Positions 34,577 through 46,190 of a DNA stretch of 64,000 nucleotides are shown in pieces. Position numbers and translations under genes: made by a program. Location of the stretch: positions 72,955,053-73,019,052 of the forward strand of contig CM060732.1 of assembly GCA_030704615.1 (NCBI GenBank), read 5' to 3'. The notes beneath the pieces are model-generated. The model made no database searches. It saw nothing but the letters and a program-made list of their open reading frames with translations, and was not told where the DNA came from. Every line of letters begins with the position of its first letter. The stretch's first letter is position 1. The DNA is from Takakia lepidozioides. Lineage: Eukaryota > Streptophyta > Takakiopsida > Takakiales > Takakiaceae.

Positions 34577-35488
34577 GGAATTTGTTCCAAGAAGGGAGTT
34601 TCTTTAAAACTCAAGGTTTTGCGTGTACCAAAGCCGAATACCCAGGGCTTAGGGAGGTTGGCCAAATCTTAAACATTCTGTTTGCCATGAAACATAACCA
34701 ACAGTATTTGAGCAGGTCCTTCACAGAGGAGATCCTGAAAGCTTTGAGGGGAGAGGATGTCGCTTGGGCGGAATTAATGCACAACGGATTGGTGGACAAG
34801 ATGAAGAGGTTACAGGGCACTACTGCAAAGTCTCTGATCATTGTGTCTGGCCCGATCATTGCTCAAATAATTCTTGATTCTTGCATACTTGATACTCGGG
34901 AGAGAAAGGAGATGGGAGTGTTTGAAACAGAAACCACTGCAGTTGAAGAGCAAGGCTCTTCACACAGTGAGGGTGGACTGGCAGTGCAACCCCAGTCTAA
35001 GAGACAGAGGCGGGGAAAGACTGTAGTGGCGGATCCACTGGCTTCACGGAAACCGCATGATAATGTTTCCCAAGCTCTTGTGCAGGAAGGGGCACAGCAG
35101 CACAGAGAGCTGCATTATTGGAAGCAGGGCCTCAGAGAGGGAGGAGGAAGTCACTTCGATGTCACAGCCACCACAACCAATTGATTCTGTTGTTTTAGAG
35201 GTTCCACAGTTAGTATATGCTGTGACATCACCCCCAATTGCTGAGGAAGGAGAAAGATTAGACATTCCCACTACAGAGCAGGTTGTGGCCGAAATTGAGA
35301 AGGGTGACCTTCTCTATGAAAATTCTGGCTTGGTGAGGGAAACAGTGATTCCAGAGGTGCAGCGATTGTCCAGGGGAAACCCTGTTGTGCATGTAATAAC
35401 CACACCTGTGATGGAGGTACCAGGGGGAGAATATCAAGACACTGCAGCACCTGTGGTGGATGAGGTGGTTCAGGAAGAAATCTGGTAG
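34480..35488 (+). pseudogene. retrotransposon 3' frame, middle part (two overlapping frames)
   Basis: One frame (to 35184) reads YLQQLFDLPSGHVEVEEHRA, then FTEEILKALRGEDVAWAEL and KSLIIVSGPIIAQII. Another (35057-35488) reads on with Pro-, Val- and Glu-rich sequence. A frameshift near 35150 would join them. The arrangement VRGV-I-ITP, QLFDLPSGHVEV, ALRGE, GPIIAQI faintly recalls proteins encoded by some plant transposons, but I cannot name a family with confidence. Confidence 0.5.
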
Positions 35489-35508
35489 GTAGCTGGCCTG
35501 AATGGTTC

Positions 35509-36096
35509 GTGAGGCATCACACTGTTGAGGATCAGAGAACAGAAGCAAACTCCCATGATGACCCTCAGCAGGCCATGCTTATGAGTTCCATCAGCAGGAC
35601 ACTTAATTTGTTGGGCACTTATGTGAAATCTCATGTTCCATCTACCCAATTGATAGCTTTGAGGGAGGAACTCAGGAAGGAGTTTGAGGCTCGACTTGCC
35701 ACTGAGTGTGCAAACAAGGTCGATGAGGAGGTCACTCTCAAGTTACAACAAGAGTTAGAGGATACAACAGCTGCTTTGCAGTTTGCCAAAGAACATTTGA
35801 TTGAAGCAGGCCTCACGCAGGACCAGTTGCACGAAGCACATAAGCAACAGCTATACCAAATGCAGGTGAAACATGAGAGTAAGTTGCAAGAAGTGAATGC
35901 ACTACATACGGAGTTGCAGGCAGTACATGAGAGGATGGCCATACAATGTGCTACACTCACAACTACGCTTGAGCAAACTACATTAGAAGTTAACAGCCAA
36001 GCGGAAAGATGTATACAGGCACAGGCAGATGATGTCGAGCAGACAAAACTCATTGTTGATATGAAGAATACATCTGTCACAATGAGAATACTTTGA
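35509..36096 (+). CDS. coiled-coil frame in the 3' region of the gypsy element
   Basis: 195 codons, with continuous heptad-type sequence from about residue 50 (LREELRKEFEARLATEC, LQQELEDTTAALQFAKEHL, LHTELQAVHERMA). It sits between integrase and LTR on the same strand as pol. Short coiled-coil pieces continue at 36408-36634 (IAELQEDIDGLQTQVEDL). It is probably one segment of a longer decayed ORF. Confidence 0.6.
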   Translation: MRHHTVEDQRTEANSHDDPQQAMLMSSISRTLNLLGTYVKSHVPSTQLIALREELRKEFEARLATECANKVDEEVTLKLQQELEDTTAALQFAKEHLIEAGLTQDQLHEAHKQQLYQMQVKHESKLQEVNALHTELQAVHERMAIQCATLTTTLEQTTLEVNSQAERCIQAQADDVEQTKLIVDMKNTSVTMRIL

Positions 36097-36639
36097 AGAA
36101 ATACAGGCAGTTTGAAGCTGACCAAGAGAGGTCATCCTGGAATTGCAACAAACGGTCATGGCCAATAGAAATGAACTCTCTGTCGCTAACAAGGCTTGGA
36201 AGGAAGCCAATAATCTGGGCTTACCTTGTAGTTTGGTTGAACCTCATGCAAGCGCAGGAGGCTTACTAAGCACAGTTCGATATTCCAACTCAGAGAGGAG
36301 CACTCTCAGGGGCCCACCAACTTGGTGGATAACCACCTTCTGCAGGTCTGGTTAGCACAGGACCGGTGGAAGGCAAAGCACCACTTAAGCTCACCCAAGG
36401 CGAATGAATGGAGCTCCACTGGCCGTTGCAGACCGTTGTCCACAACTACTATAGACAATGCCTGCAGAACGTTGCCACAACTACTATAGACAATGTCTAT
36501 AGTAGGATAGCGGAGCTACAGGAGGATATAGATGGCCTGCAGACTCAGGTGGAGGACCTGATATCAAAGATTGACAAGAGAGTCTTTGTACCTGAGGAGC
36601 AGTTGATGCTTCTTATTTACAAGCCAGAACTTTAGCTTT

Positions 36640-37878
36640 CAGTCTTCTTCGCAGGGGGTGTAGGAGATGCCAGTGGTACAAGAGCCAGTGCTACCAATAC
36701 CACAACAAGTGACTGTGCCAGTAGCTGACCCTGTTGTACTATGCTCTACCTACACAGCCACACCACAGCCGCCACAGCCTGATTATGGGGGGATGCTGCT
36801 TTTAATAACTACCTACTAAACTCCTGCTGCACGGGAGTACAGTCGGGCTATGATTATGCCTTTCAACCAAATTCCAATTGTGTTGGATTTGGCTTGGAAG
36901 GAATTTAGTCCTCCGCAGTCGTTGGCACATTATTACCAGATCATGCGCATTTGGCTGCCAGTGGCAACTAGGACTAAGGTTCTTTTCCGAACAATCGACC
37001 CATTGAGGATCATCACTTTGCGAGGTACTGGCATGAGGCAAGTCCATGTTGAAGGAATTAATTGTCTTCCAAGTTGTACATGGATTCATTTATACCAAGA
37101 CCGCAGGAGGTAGCAAGTATTGTCATGGCTCGGTTATACTATGCTGCTTGTTTTCTGGCACTTATCACATTGAGCAGCAGAAGATGCAATCGCGCTTTCT
37201 GAGTTATTCCAGTAGGGATCATTGGGTCTTATCTTCAGTGCCAACCTCATATGTACTATATGAGGCAAAAGTAATGATGCCAAAGGATTCTCAAATTCGT
37301 TCATGGTTTCATTCGGCCTGGAACAATTTGTCAACACAAAATTTGGCCCTGACGATATTTTCTTTAAGGGAATGAGGCATGGAAATACTTGCACAATTCA
37401 CAAGTCATTGGCACACTCACTCATCTGTACAGACAAGGAGTTCAGGGTCTTCTTCACCAATTTTTGCAATTCAGCGCTTACAACAAGTTTTACAGATTAA
37501 ACTTCTAGACATGGTGGGACCACATTGTATGCCCCAGAGGATTCTAGTTAGAGTTCGACGACCGTTAAAACACCTCAGGGGGAAGACGATTCTGATACTA
37601 CTGTTTCTTCAGCGGACTCTTTTGACATGGCAGAGGACTATGCAATTCAAATGGCAGGGAAGAAGCGACGGGGGTCTCCTATGCCTGAAAGATTACCTTG
37701 ATATCAGCAGCCAAAGGAGGGACTGACATTTCTAGGTAGTGCTCAATCATCTCCGTCAACCAGTGACAGGGCACGGGCTCGCACACGGAGTCCTTCCGAG
37801 ACTCTCAACGTCACAAAGGTGCTCGCTCACAAAGGTTTGCTAATCCCAAACAGTAAACCGTGAGGACACGGCTTTTTG
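36640..37878 (+). other. decayed remainder of the element's 3' region
   Basis: Broken frames (VVQEPVLPIPQQVTVPV at about 36670; YYQIMRIWLPVATRTK at about 36930) suggest the ORF once continued. No intact gene or known domain. Confidence 0.45.
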
Positions 37879-37894
37879 AGAGGGGGAGGGTAAA
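37879..37894 (+). other. polypurine tract of the second gypsy element
   Basis: GAGAGGGGGAGGGTAAA directly precedes the LTR start TGTTAG. This is the usual position for the plus-strand primer. Confidence 0.82.
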
Positions 37895-38705
37895 TGTTAG
37901 AGGGCTTGCTTGGGACTTAGACCTTTTTACGGATCTGTGGGGTACCCTTAATTTTTGCTCAGACTGAGATCAACAGAAGTCTTAGGGATGACAACAACAG
38001 GCTTTAGGGGGAGATATACACAGTCCGACACAGCCGCCACAGCTTCGCACAGCCGACACAGCCCAACACAGCCAGTCACAAGCCGACACAGCCCGACACA
38101 CAGCCAATCACAGCCTACACAGCCTGACACAGTATCGCACAGCCGACACAGCCTGACACAGCTTCGCACGGTCAGTCACAGCCCGTCACAGCCAGTCACA
38201 GCTTGACACAGCCTGTCACAATACATGAGGAACAATTATCAATGGCAGGGAACGACTGTGAGGGAACGACATCTACAGAAGGAACGGGGTACTACAGGGA
38301 TGACGGTTAGTTAGGAAAGCAGTTAGAACAGCTTGTAGGTAAATAAAGCGAGGAGCGGGGACGCTAGGGGGATCACTTCTTGGGGGGGGACTTCTGGCAT
38401 CACGGTTTGGAAATAGAGGGGAGAGCGCATCTCTGAGTGGAAAGATGAAGAGCACGGAGTAGGAGAAGAGACGATCTGTTGATACTTGATGAATGCAAGC
38501 TGTAGAATTGTAATGTAGAGTAGATTAGAGACACCATGGCTTCAGCCTGATACTTGATAGATATTAATCTGATACATACTTCATACTCACATTGTGTAGA
38601 GAGACCTGAGTGAAGCTGTGGAATGAATGGATGAGTGGATGGAACCTGATAGATTGCTGAAGCAATCTGATACTTAATTGCAGACAGTAAGGTAACTAGC
38701 TAACA
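37895..38705 (+). repeat. 811-bp 3' LTR
   Basis: Begins TGTTAGAGGGC after a polypurine tract and ends GTAACTAGCTAACA, so the ends are the inverted hexamers TGTTAG and CTAACA. It contains a CACAG array (38028-38222) and an AATAAA at 38340. The 5' partner is outside the preserved part. Confidence 0.83.
38028..38222 (+). repeat. CACAG minisatellite, third array (within the LTR)
   Basis: Repeats of CACAGCCGACACAGCC and CACAGCCAGTCACAGC, similar in motif to the arrays at 10507 and 33384. Confidence 0.83.
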
Positions 38706-38749
38706 TGAATGGGGAAAGGAGTACAAATAGGAAACACCCCCATGATACA

Positions 38750-39193
38750 CTAGCTGTAGGTCATGACTGATTGTTCTGAGCGGGCTGAGTGCTTAGAGAT
38801 TTCCAACTCTTCTATCTTGGAGTTCCCACCTCGGATAGCGAAGGGATGGGTGAGTAAAAGCCGCTCGACAATGGCATTTTTGTACTTAAGGCAGAGCCTT
38901 CTGTGCTCCAACTGTAGGTCAGGGCGAATGCAGCGCTTTGTATGACGTGCCAGAGATTGACTCCAATGGAAGAGGCATGTGCGCTCCCTATTTTCCACTG
39001 GGACCTTAGGATCCCCCGAACCAAAGATGCGCCGCACTGCATTGAAATTTGTCTGTGCACTATCAGCCATGAAGCCCGCAAAATTTGTGTCCTGCATTCC
39101 ATTGCGCTACATGATAGCCAGGAGAGAATTCCACATGAGCATTTGGGATTCAGTGTCCTTCGACTGCATATCACAAATTGCTATGGAGAGCAC
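38750..39193 (-). pseudogene. transposase-like fragment next to the hAT element
   Basis: The minus-strand frame reads AICDMQSKDTESQMLMWNSL, one TAG, then FAGFMADSAQTNFNAVR and ERTCLFHWSQSLARHTK. The FMAD and FHW.QSL..H pattern resembles the core of MULE-type transposases and related plant proteins, but I cannot place it firmly. It is cut by the LTR at one side and the hAT insertion at the other. Confidence 0.5.
39186..39193 (+). repeat. 8-bp target site duplication, left
   Basis: GAGAGCAC directly before the left TIR. The same eight bases follow the right TIR at 43049-43056. Confidence 0.93.
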
Positions 39194-40207
39194 CAGTGTT
39201 GGTCTGGTATTGCGTTTTGGAAATACCAGGAGGGTCCTGGTAATATAAGAATTTAGAGATGTCCCAAACACGGGTATGCAATAATAATAATAAACCCGGA
39301 TTTTGTTACTTGTAGGGTATCAATAATGGTAGCATTTCACTTTTGCCGACCTGGTATCAACAAGGGTATGAAAACCTTGATACCTGCTGATATCAACTTC
39401 GGGTAAAGTATCAAAAATTTACATTTTAGAGAGAAACACACACTGAATATTGTAGCATACATATGGAAATTTTTGGCCTTGCATTTATAACTAATTTCAC
39501 TGCCACTGTTTTTCTTTCAAGCCAGACTAATGTTGAATGCGACAGAGCACTAATACAAATAGAAACAAAGCAATTGAAATTAGGAACTGCCATGAGCTTA
39601 TGAAATTTCTTCTGTTGAGTTATGCATATGTGAAGCTTATCAAATGATCTACTCTACTCTATGCCAAAATCTCTTTGGTTTGCTGTCAATTTCTTGTCCT
39701 CGCCAATACCAGCATGAGCAAAGTTAAGAACCAGATGATAGGGCTAAAAAATCAACATTGCAATGGAACCGAGGATCCCAAAATAAAAGCAAATTTGTGG
39801 TCACTCAAACACTGGCTAATTTGCAGGCGACTGGGTACGTTGGTTGGCTACTCTTGCAATGCCTAAGTACAGTAGCTGATCTCCACCTCAAGTGATAGAT
39901 GGTGGTGTGCCATGTCTTGAAACTCCGCACCTGTGAAGAGAACAAAAACACCCAAGTTAGACCTCGAAGGTCAAGTGGATGCGGAGTATAAGCATTGGTC
40001 AATATCAAACATAAACAATCAGCAGTTTAAAAATACTTAGCAAATCTGTTGATGCAGCCCAAACTCCAGCACTGCAACAACTCCATGTCGGCAACCACTC
40101 CAACACCTGCAAGAAAGCAATCCTAGATTAAAACCACATACATTCAAAACTGGAGACTCGGCCAAAATGCAGAATTTTTTTTTTTTTCAGAGTTCACAAG
40201 CCTACCC

Positions 40208-42082
40208 CTACTCGTCGTTCTCAAACAGCCATGCCTCCTCAATCAGCTCCTCGTTCTCGTCAACTAGTATGTCCTCATCCTCCAAGAAGTCCTTGAACTT
40301 TCCTGCTTCGACTAGCTTACAATCAACACGGGCATCACTGGGCCAGTTTTTGTAAACCATTACCAATTTGTCCAGATTATCCACCCCCAGACGACATCGT
40401 CTAAGAGCAGTCAGCACACCTGCCACGGAGAAAATTCTCTCCGTCTCAATATGAGAACCAGGTATTCCAAGAATTTGACGAGCCAACCACCCAACATTAG
40501 GGAACCTTGTCTCATGCTCAAACCACCATTTCATTGGATCCAGTTTCTCCTCATTGTCAACGGGAAAGCGTCGGAATAAAGAAAGCTCAGCCTTCAATAA
40601 GCACTCACTGGCCTCCTCAGTGGAGGCAGCCCTACCAAACAATCCATGTGAGGGTAGCTCAGGAGTGGGTGGATGCAGAGCTGTGCCACCTTTAGGGTTC
40701 AAGTGCTCAATCACAGTGGTCAATAGTGGCAGCAATACAACTGAATCATATTCTTGCACCAGACGTTCAGCTGACATCCTACCAATGTAATCAGCAATGC
40801 ACTGTAAGCCTTTGAACCGTGGATCCAACATTAAGGCTAGCATGTTATGTGCCTTGTTCTCAATGAAATATTCAGAAAATGAAAGAAATGGGCGAAGAAC
40901 CTCTATGACTTGGAGGGCCATGCGAGCATAAGGCAACTCTATCTCCGCATCAAAAGATCCATATTGTAAGCGTGGCACATGAGCTGCCCTTACTTCCACA
41001 ATCTTCCTCATCTCCGTCATGATAGCCAAGCCAGCTAAGAGGGCATCTGAGAGCAGCCAGTAACCCCTTCGTTGGTTCAGAATGCATTGGTGCACTACAG
41101 GTGTCAAAGTGTCATCCACGGCTCTGGCTATGGCCCATGTCCGCCCACTGGGAACCCTGGTTTGCAAGGCAGCAGATTGCCGTGTGTAGCAAATATTGAT
41201 GGCATTAGCATACGCCAACGTCTCCTGAAACATAATGACTTTTGATGCAAATCTTGTCTTGACAGGGGTCCTGAGTTTTCTCTTGGGCAAGCCTACATCC
41301 ACACAGGCCTTCTCCCACTCCAACTTGCCCTTACCACTTTTCTTCGTCCAAGTGATGGTTTTTTGCAAGGCTGCCTGAGCCTCTTTCAAGCTCACCTCAA
41401 TCATACCACCACTGACCTTCTCCTCATTTGTTGCGTATTGGCATGCCTTAGACATTTCATGCCCAAAGCAAGACCCTGGATAGGGCTCTGGCAGCTTCAA
41501 AGGATCACATTTCACCACTGAAGTTAGGGCAGATTGCAAAGTCGCAAGGTTAGCCCCTTCATCCTTTACATAAGCTATCACCTTGTCTGATAGCTTGAAT
41601 TGAGCCAGTAGAGCTTTCACTTGGGCTGCAAGAGCAAGTCCAGATGTATGTGGAGATTCAAAAATACCAACTGTAATATGGCATGGACACCAAACCTCGT
41701 TGATAAAGTTTACCACAAGTGCAAAGGTATCATGCCCTGATCTTGACATCCACAAGTCAAAGGAGCAAGACACGGTGGATGCAGAGGCTATGGCAGGTAA
41801 AACATATGTGTCCATCGTTTTCTTGAACAAAGCAGGTAGATGGTCTTTCACAAGCTGTTTTCTGCTAGGGAATACAACCTGACCACACTGTCTCATGATT
41901 AATCTGCGGAGCCAAGGATTCTCAACAACTGACAGGGGCATGTTCCCTTTACAGACTAGAAGCACCAGATCTTCAATGAACCTCAGCTGGGCAGGATTAT
42001 CTTTCATGTATGGCCTACAACTGCCAAAGAACGAAGTGATAGCACTCGGAGGCACAGACTGTCGTTTTTGGTTTTCTGACAA
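40208..42082 (-). CDS. hAT transposase, catalytic and dimerisation parts
   Basis: An open frame of 624 codons. ITSFFGS opens it; CSFDLWMSRSGHDTFAL and VIAYVKDEGANLATL contain the conserved Asp residues of the hAT RNase H-like fold. The C-terminus WWFEHETRFPNVGWLA, PGSHIETERIFSVAG is the hAT dimerisation domain. The first listed codon is TTG; the true protein should begin in the BED frame upstream, one reading frame away. It cuts and pastes the element. Confidence 0.9.
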   Translation of the reverse strand: MSENQKRQSVPPSAITSFFGSCRPYMKDNPAQLRFIEDLVLLVCKGNMPLSVVENPWLRRLIMRQCGQVVFPSRKQLVKDHLPALFKKTMDTYVLPAIASASTVSCSFDLWMSRSGHDTFALVVNFINEVWCPCHITVGIFESPHTSGLALAAQVKALLAQFKLSDKVIAYVKDEGANLATLQSALTSVVKCDPLKLPEPYPGSCFGHEMSKACQYATNEEKVSGGMIEVSLKEAQAALQKTITWTKKSGKGKLEWEKACVDVGLPKRKLRTPVKTRFASKVIMFQETLAYANAINICYTRQSAALQTRVPSGRTWAIARAVDDTLTPVVHQCILNQRRGYWLLSDALLAGLAIMTEMRKIVEVRAAHVPRLQYGSFDAEIELPYARMALQVIEVLRPFLSFSEYFIENKAHNMLALMLDPRFKGLQCIADYIGRMSAERLVQEYDSVVLLPLLTTVIEHLNPKGGTALHPPTPELPSHGLFGRAASTEEASECLLKAELSLFRRFPVDNEEKLDPMKWWFEHETRFPNVGWLARQILGIPGSHIETERIFSVAGVLTALRRCRLGVDNLDKLVMVYKNWPSDARVDCKLVEAGKFKDFLEDEDILVDENEELIEEAWLFENDE

Positions 42083-42570
42083 TTATTGCTACCTAGATCT
42101 ACAACAGCTTGCCTATGGGCTTTGTATTTTGCAAGATCAGATCTATGCTCATTAGAGACATGTTTCTTCAGTGCAGTTATACCATGATCTGGATTGTAGT
42201 TTACAAAGCCTTTTCTAGTTCTGGTTGAGTTACTAGAGCTGTGAGCATTCTCCACTGAATGACACATAATGCACCTCATCAATTGTGTCTCATTCATCTC
42301 TACCTTAGCACTTGCATCGTTCAGGACAAAAAACGCCCAACACTCAGAACCTCTATGATATGGGAGCCAAAACCCCTGATTGGCGACCAAAACTTGCAAG
42401 CGCTGGCGCCACAGAGCCTCCTCCTTGGCAATTCGGTCCTCTTCCGCTTGATCACCAACTTGTAGGACCTCCTTGCTTATCACGCCTGTCTCCAAGTCCT
42501 CTACATCCTCCCCAGTAGATAGCAACAATGTTTCAGTCTCACAGATCTCTAACGCATTGAAGAAATCCAT
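42004..42570 (-). CDS. hAT N-terminal part with BED zinc finger
   Basis: ATG at 42570 (context GGGGAGATGG) opens 188 codons. WAFFVLND, CIMCHS and GITALKKHVSNEH give the aromatic, CXXC and HX(n)H pattern of a BED finger, which binds transposon ends. It overlaps the transposase frame in a different register near 42060. No plausible intron joins them, so a one-base indel has likely split one gene. Confidence 0.85.
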   Translation of the reverse strand: MDFFNALEICETETLLLSTGEDVEDLETGVISKEVLQVGDQAEEDRIAKEEALWRQRLQVLVANQGFWLPYHRGSECWAFFVLNDASAKVEMNETQLMRCIMCHSVENAHSSSNSTRTRKGFVNYNPDHGITALKKHVSNEHRSDLAKYKAHRQAVVDLGSNNCQKTKNDSLCLRVLSLRSLAVVGHT

Positions 42571-43048
42571 CTCCCCTAGCTAACCTTGTCACAAAGTTGA
42601 TGTGAATCCCATAAAACAAGCATTCAACACTCAACCGCATGTAACGAGCAACAAATGGGCAAGAGGCTGAAAGCAATACCTAAATCGGCCTCCTTGCTTG
42701 ATGCTGCATTGAAAGCCAACAAACCACCTTCATTGCGATCCCTTCCGCAGCCAAAACCAAAGCAAGAATCTCACAAAATCTGCCGTCATCTCTAGGCTAC
42801 GCGCATTGATACCTGAACGGCGATACCACCAACCGAGTTCCAGCGAAAAAAAACAAGTAACAACATCAACAAAGGTGAGCCGAGACTAGTCGGCTAGGGT
42901 ATCGGCCTCCCCGAAATCCTAATCATACCCTACAAGTAGGTTACTCTACGCATTTCCTTTCTATCTGGAACCGGCTGGTAGGGGCTTCCATACTCGGGTG
43001 CATAACCGGGTTGATACCCGTATTTTTGTACATACCAGACCAACACTG

Positions 43049-43056
43049 GAGAGCAC
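43049..43056 (+). repeat. 8-bp target site duplication, right
   Basis: GAGAGCAC immediately after the right TIR, identical to 39186-39193. Confidence 0.93.
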
Positions 43057-44479
43057 ACGCTGGTACGCTAGTACGCTGGATCGTACACATGGCATGCCAT
43101 GGTTATCCAACCCTTCACCCGTTTGCAGTGATCAAACATTAACCAACATTTTGCCAAATCTCCTCCAGGTTGCATTCGGCGGACGATGCTTGTGACCATA
43201 TTTCTTGGTTGATGTCTGTTGGATTGGTTAGCAAGTGGCCGTGCCTGTGTTTGAGACAGTTGATGGGTGGGTTGAGGTCAGGGTTAAAGATGGCTTTGTG
43301 AGCTTTTTTGGGATGGTCGTGTAGCAGTTGGTTAAAAGAAGAGACGATTTTTTTGTGATTGTCGGCGGCTTTTTGTTTGGTAATACTGTAAGTAGCTTTT
43401 TTGGCATCTCTTCCAACTTTGGAAAGAGCAGCTGTCCAGTGAGGAATATCTTGGGGATTGGCGGGTGGAGGCATAAGTGCTTGACATGTTGTTAAGGTGT
43501 TTAGGCAGGTGATACGTGGATCCGAAGGCCAGTTGTTTCCCGGGTGGATGGGGGTAGTGGTAGGTATAATGGTGAGGGCACGCCTGATTGTGTGGTATGT
43601 GTTAAGATGTGATGTCCATATACGTTTTTGAGTACGGGTAAGGTAGCCACCATTTTGTTTTGAGCGTGTAGTTTGTGGGATTTCAGAGGGGGGGGGGGAG
43701 AGCAGGTGACAATGACACTTTTGGTCATTTCTTTCATTGAAGTTGTGAGTATGGTCTCGGCTTCGGAAAGTATGTCGGAGAGTTTTATCATCTTACGTAG
43801 TTGCAACGAAGAGTGGACCAAAAAGTTGAAGATGTGGCCTACATAAAAGTACATAAGATAAAAAAATAAAAATTGTGAAAAAAAACCAAAACATGGATTC
43901 ACTTGCACTATATCATGTGGAACGTCTATTGTTGGGATACTGTCATTTCAAATGGGAAAAAAAAAGATGTTATGGAGGATATATGCCGTCATGTGTCGTC
44001 GATGACGTAATCCAAACTTCACCATAATCACAAAAGTACATGTTTTTGAAATTTTGACCTTGGACCACCCTTCATCTATAATAAATGGTTGTATTTAATG
44101 AAGACAATTCATGGGGTATTTTGGTTTTCATATTGTAAAGGACTTTATGAAAATGGCTGTTATTGGTAGGTTGATAAAGTACATAAAATTTAGTTTAATG
44201 AGTAAAATGGTTAAAAAACTCTCACACTAGATTCTTTATCATAATAGCAAGGGAGGGCCAAGTCCCTTATTCCAATTATGTTACAAAATCTAACAGATAA
44301 TGAGTCCATAACAAGTTTTGTATGGACTGTAACAAAAGCTTATGGACTTTTCATAAAGTCCATCACTTCTAGAGAGAACGGTTTTTGGCGGCAAGTCTGA
44401 GAAGGTAGATACTACATGTAGATAGGTACAATGTTGTGTGTCCATTTTAAGAAATTTCATAGAAATATAAGATTGTAGA

Positions 44480-45478
44480 TCAAAACCAACAAACTATGTA
44501 CAGGAAAAATGACGCATTTACGTAAAAAAATGGACACTGTAGGCTACAATCACGGTGTAAGGATGTTGGTTGGAAATGCTTTAGGAAGGTGACTATGTTA
44601 TTGTGGGGAAGTGGGGTTAAGATTCTAGATTGCGGTGGTGGGACATGTATGGGTGGAATAGGTCTAAAGGGAATGAGAGATGGTGGGATGGTTACTGACA
44701 CGGGGTAATGGTCTGAGTTGCATAGATTATTAATGTGTATATGACTGCTAAGGTATGTGGGGATGTCGTTTTGTGTCTTGAGGTAGAAACCGTCAAGAAG
44801 GCTTAAGGATGAGTAGTTGAGTCGACCTTGTTTGGAATAGTGGTGATCGGCGGGTATATAATAACGGAGATGGTGTGAGTGAGTAAAACTTGCCCATTCA
44901 TGGTCAGCGGGGGATGGAGTTTTATGTATACCATTGTATGTGTGACCCATGAGGGCAATGTCCTTGTTGAAATCACCTGCTAGAATGTAGTGCTGGGAGT
45001 GGGTGGAACGTTGTGTTAATGTCTTAAAGATGGTGAGCCGGATATCAGGGATCAGGGGGAGATCTTCGGAGTGTGAGGGCATGTACAAGTGTATAAGGAT
45101 AATAGAAGAGATGGCGGGAAGGTGTAGTTTGATGATTTGAAGATGTGATCGTAGGGGGAGAACGACAGGGATTTTGACCGTGGTGCTAGGGAGTGATGTG
45201 TGCGGAGGATACCAAAAGCCACCCCTCCCCGAGTAGGGTGATATGGCGCGGAGCGTCTGTTTAGGCACTATGCGGCTGTGAGTGAGCTGCCATATAGCAG
45301 GTAGTAGGCTGGGAGGAGTTTGTTGATATAGGAGCTGTTGGGGTTGTGTGTGCTGAGTTTAGTTTCTTGTAATAGAATGATATGCAGGGGTGTAGAGTCT
45401 GTTAGATGGAGAAGGCTTTGGATGCTGGTGGCAAGTGATCCTACATTCCAGGTGAGTATGTTGAGTGCGTGTGCTGGC
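44480..45478 (-). pseudogene. APE-type endonuclease region of the LINE
   Basis: LAGDFN, LLDGFY and NSDHYPV are the conserved metal-binding and catalytic blocks of apurinic-endonuclease-like domains that nick target DNA in LINEs. The start LTWNVGSL and QETKL lie in a second frame upstream, so at least one frame change and an internal TAG separate them. Confidence 0.8.
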
Positions 45479-46190
45479 TAGGAGGAGGAGGTGTGTGGGG
45501 GGCTGTTGGATCTAGGGAATGTTGGAGGTGGGTCACTGGTGGAGCTGGGCATGCAGGGTGGGATGGTGGATGGAGGTGTAGTGGGAAGGGGTTGATATCC
45601 AGGGATGCCTGTCGTGGCGTGGAGGGTTGCGGCGAGAATATTTTTGGAGAGGAATGGGAATTTGTTGGTGATAGTATCGAGCTTATGCATGGTTGTAGTT
45701 GTGTGCGCCAGGTGTTCACCAAGAATCCTATGAACTTCTCCGGGCTTGGCTTTTAGTAGGTCAAGAGATTCGTGGAGATTGTGTAGGTGGTGTGGGGTGC
45801 TAGATATATGTGAGGTAGTGGGGGTAGATCATGCAATTGTTGTAGTAGCGAACAAATGTGTGTGTTTGGTTGGGTTCGAAAGTAGTCGTTGCATATTGAG
45901 GGTATTGGAGAGATGACGATAATTAGTGAGAATATGAGATGTTGTGTAAGGTATGTGCTAAGTTTATGGGTGGCACTGACTAGAAATGGGTGTTTGCAGG
46001 TAGGGAGCCCAAAGGTGACAATTGGGTGTGTGAGTTTGCGATTATTGGTGGAAGGGTTGGGAGGAAGGGAGGGAAGTGGTCACTAAGATGTTGGTATGCA
46101 GGCACGAGGGAGACAGTGTTTGTTTGGAAATATAGTGCATATCTGTCTTTAGTCCTTTGAGAGCTTGTTGATGATGCTAATTATGGTATT

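Larger units (their letters stand above)
39194..43048 (-). mobile_element. complete hAT DNA transposon
   Basis: The ends CAGTGTTGGTCTGGTAT (39194-39210) and ATACCAGACCAACACTG (43032-43048) are perfect 17-bp inverted repeats, and the flanks GAGAGCAC are a perfect 8-bp duplication, the hAT hallmark. The 3855-bp element carries a BED zinc finger frame and a transposase frame on the minus strand. Perfect TIRs and TSD imply a young insertion. TAATAATAATAA occurs near the left end. Confidence 0.95.

Noticed and set aside
40167-40355. Ser-rich plus-strand ORF
   Set aside because: Antisense to the acidic C-terminus of the hAT transposase, next to a poly-T run.
45469-45756. Gly- and Trp-rich plus-strand ORF
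   Set aside because: Shadow of the Pro-rich LINE frame on the minus strand.
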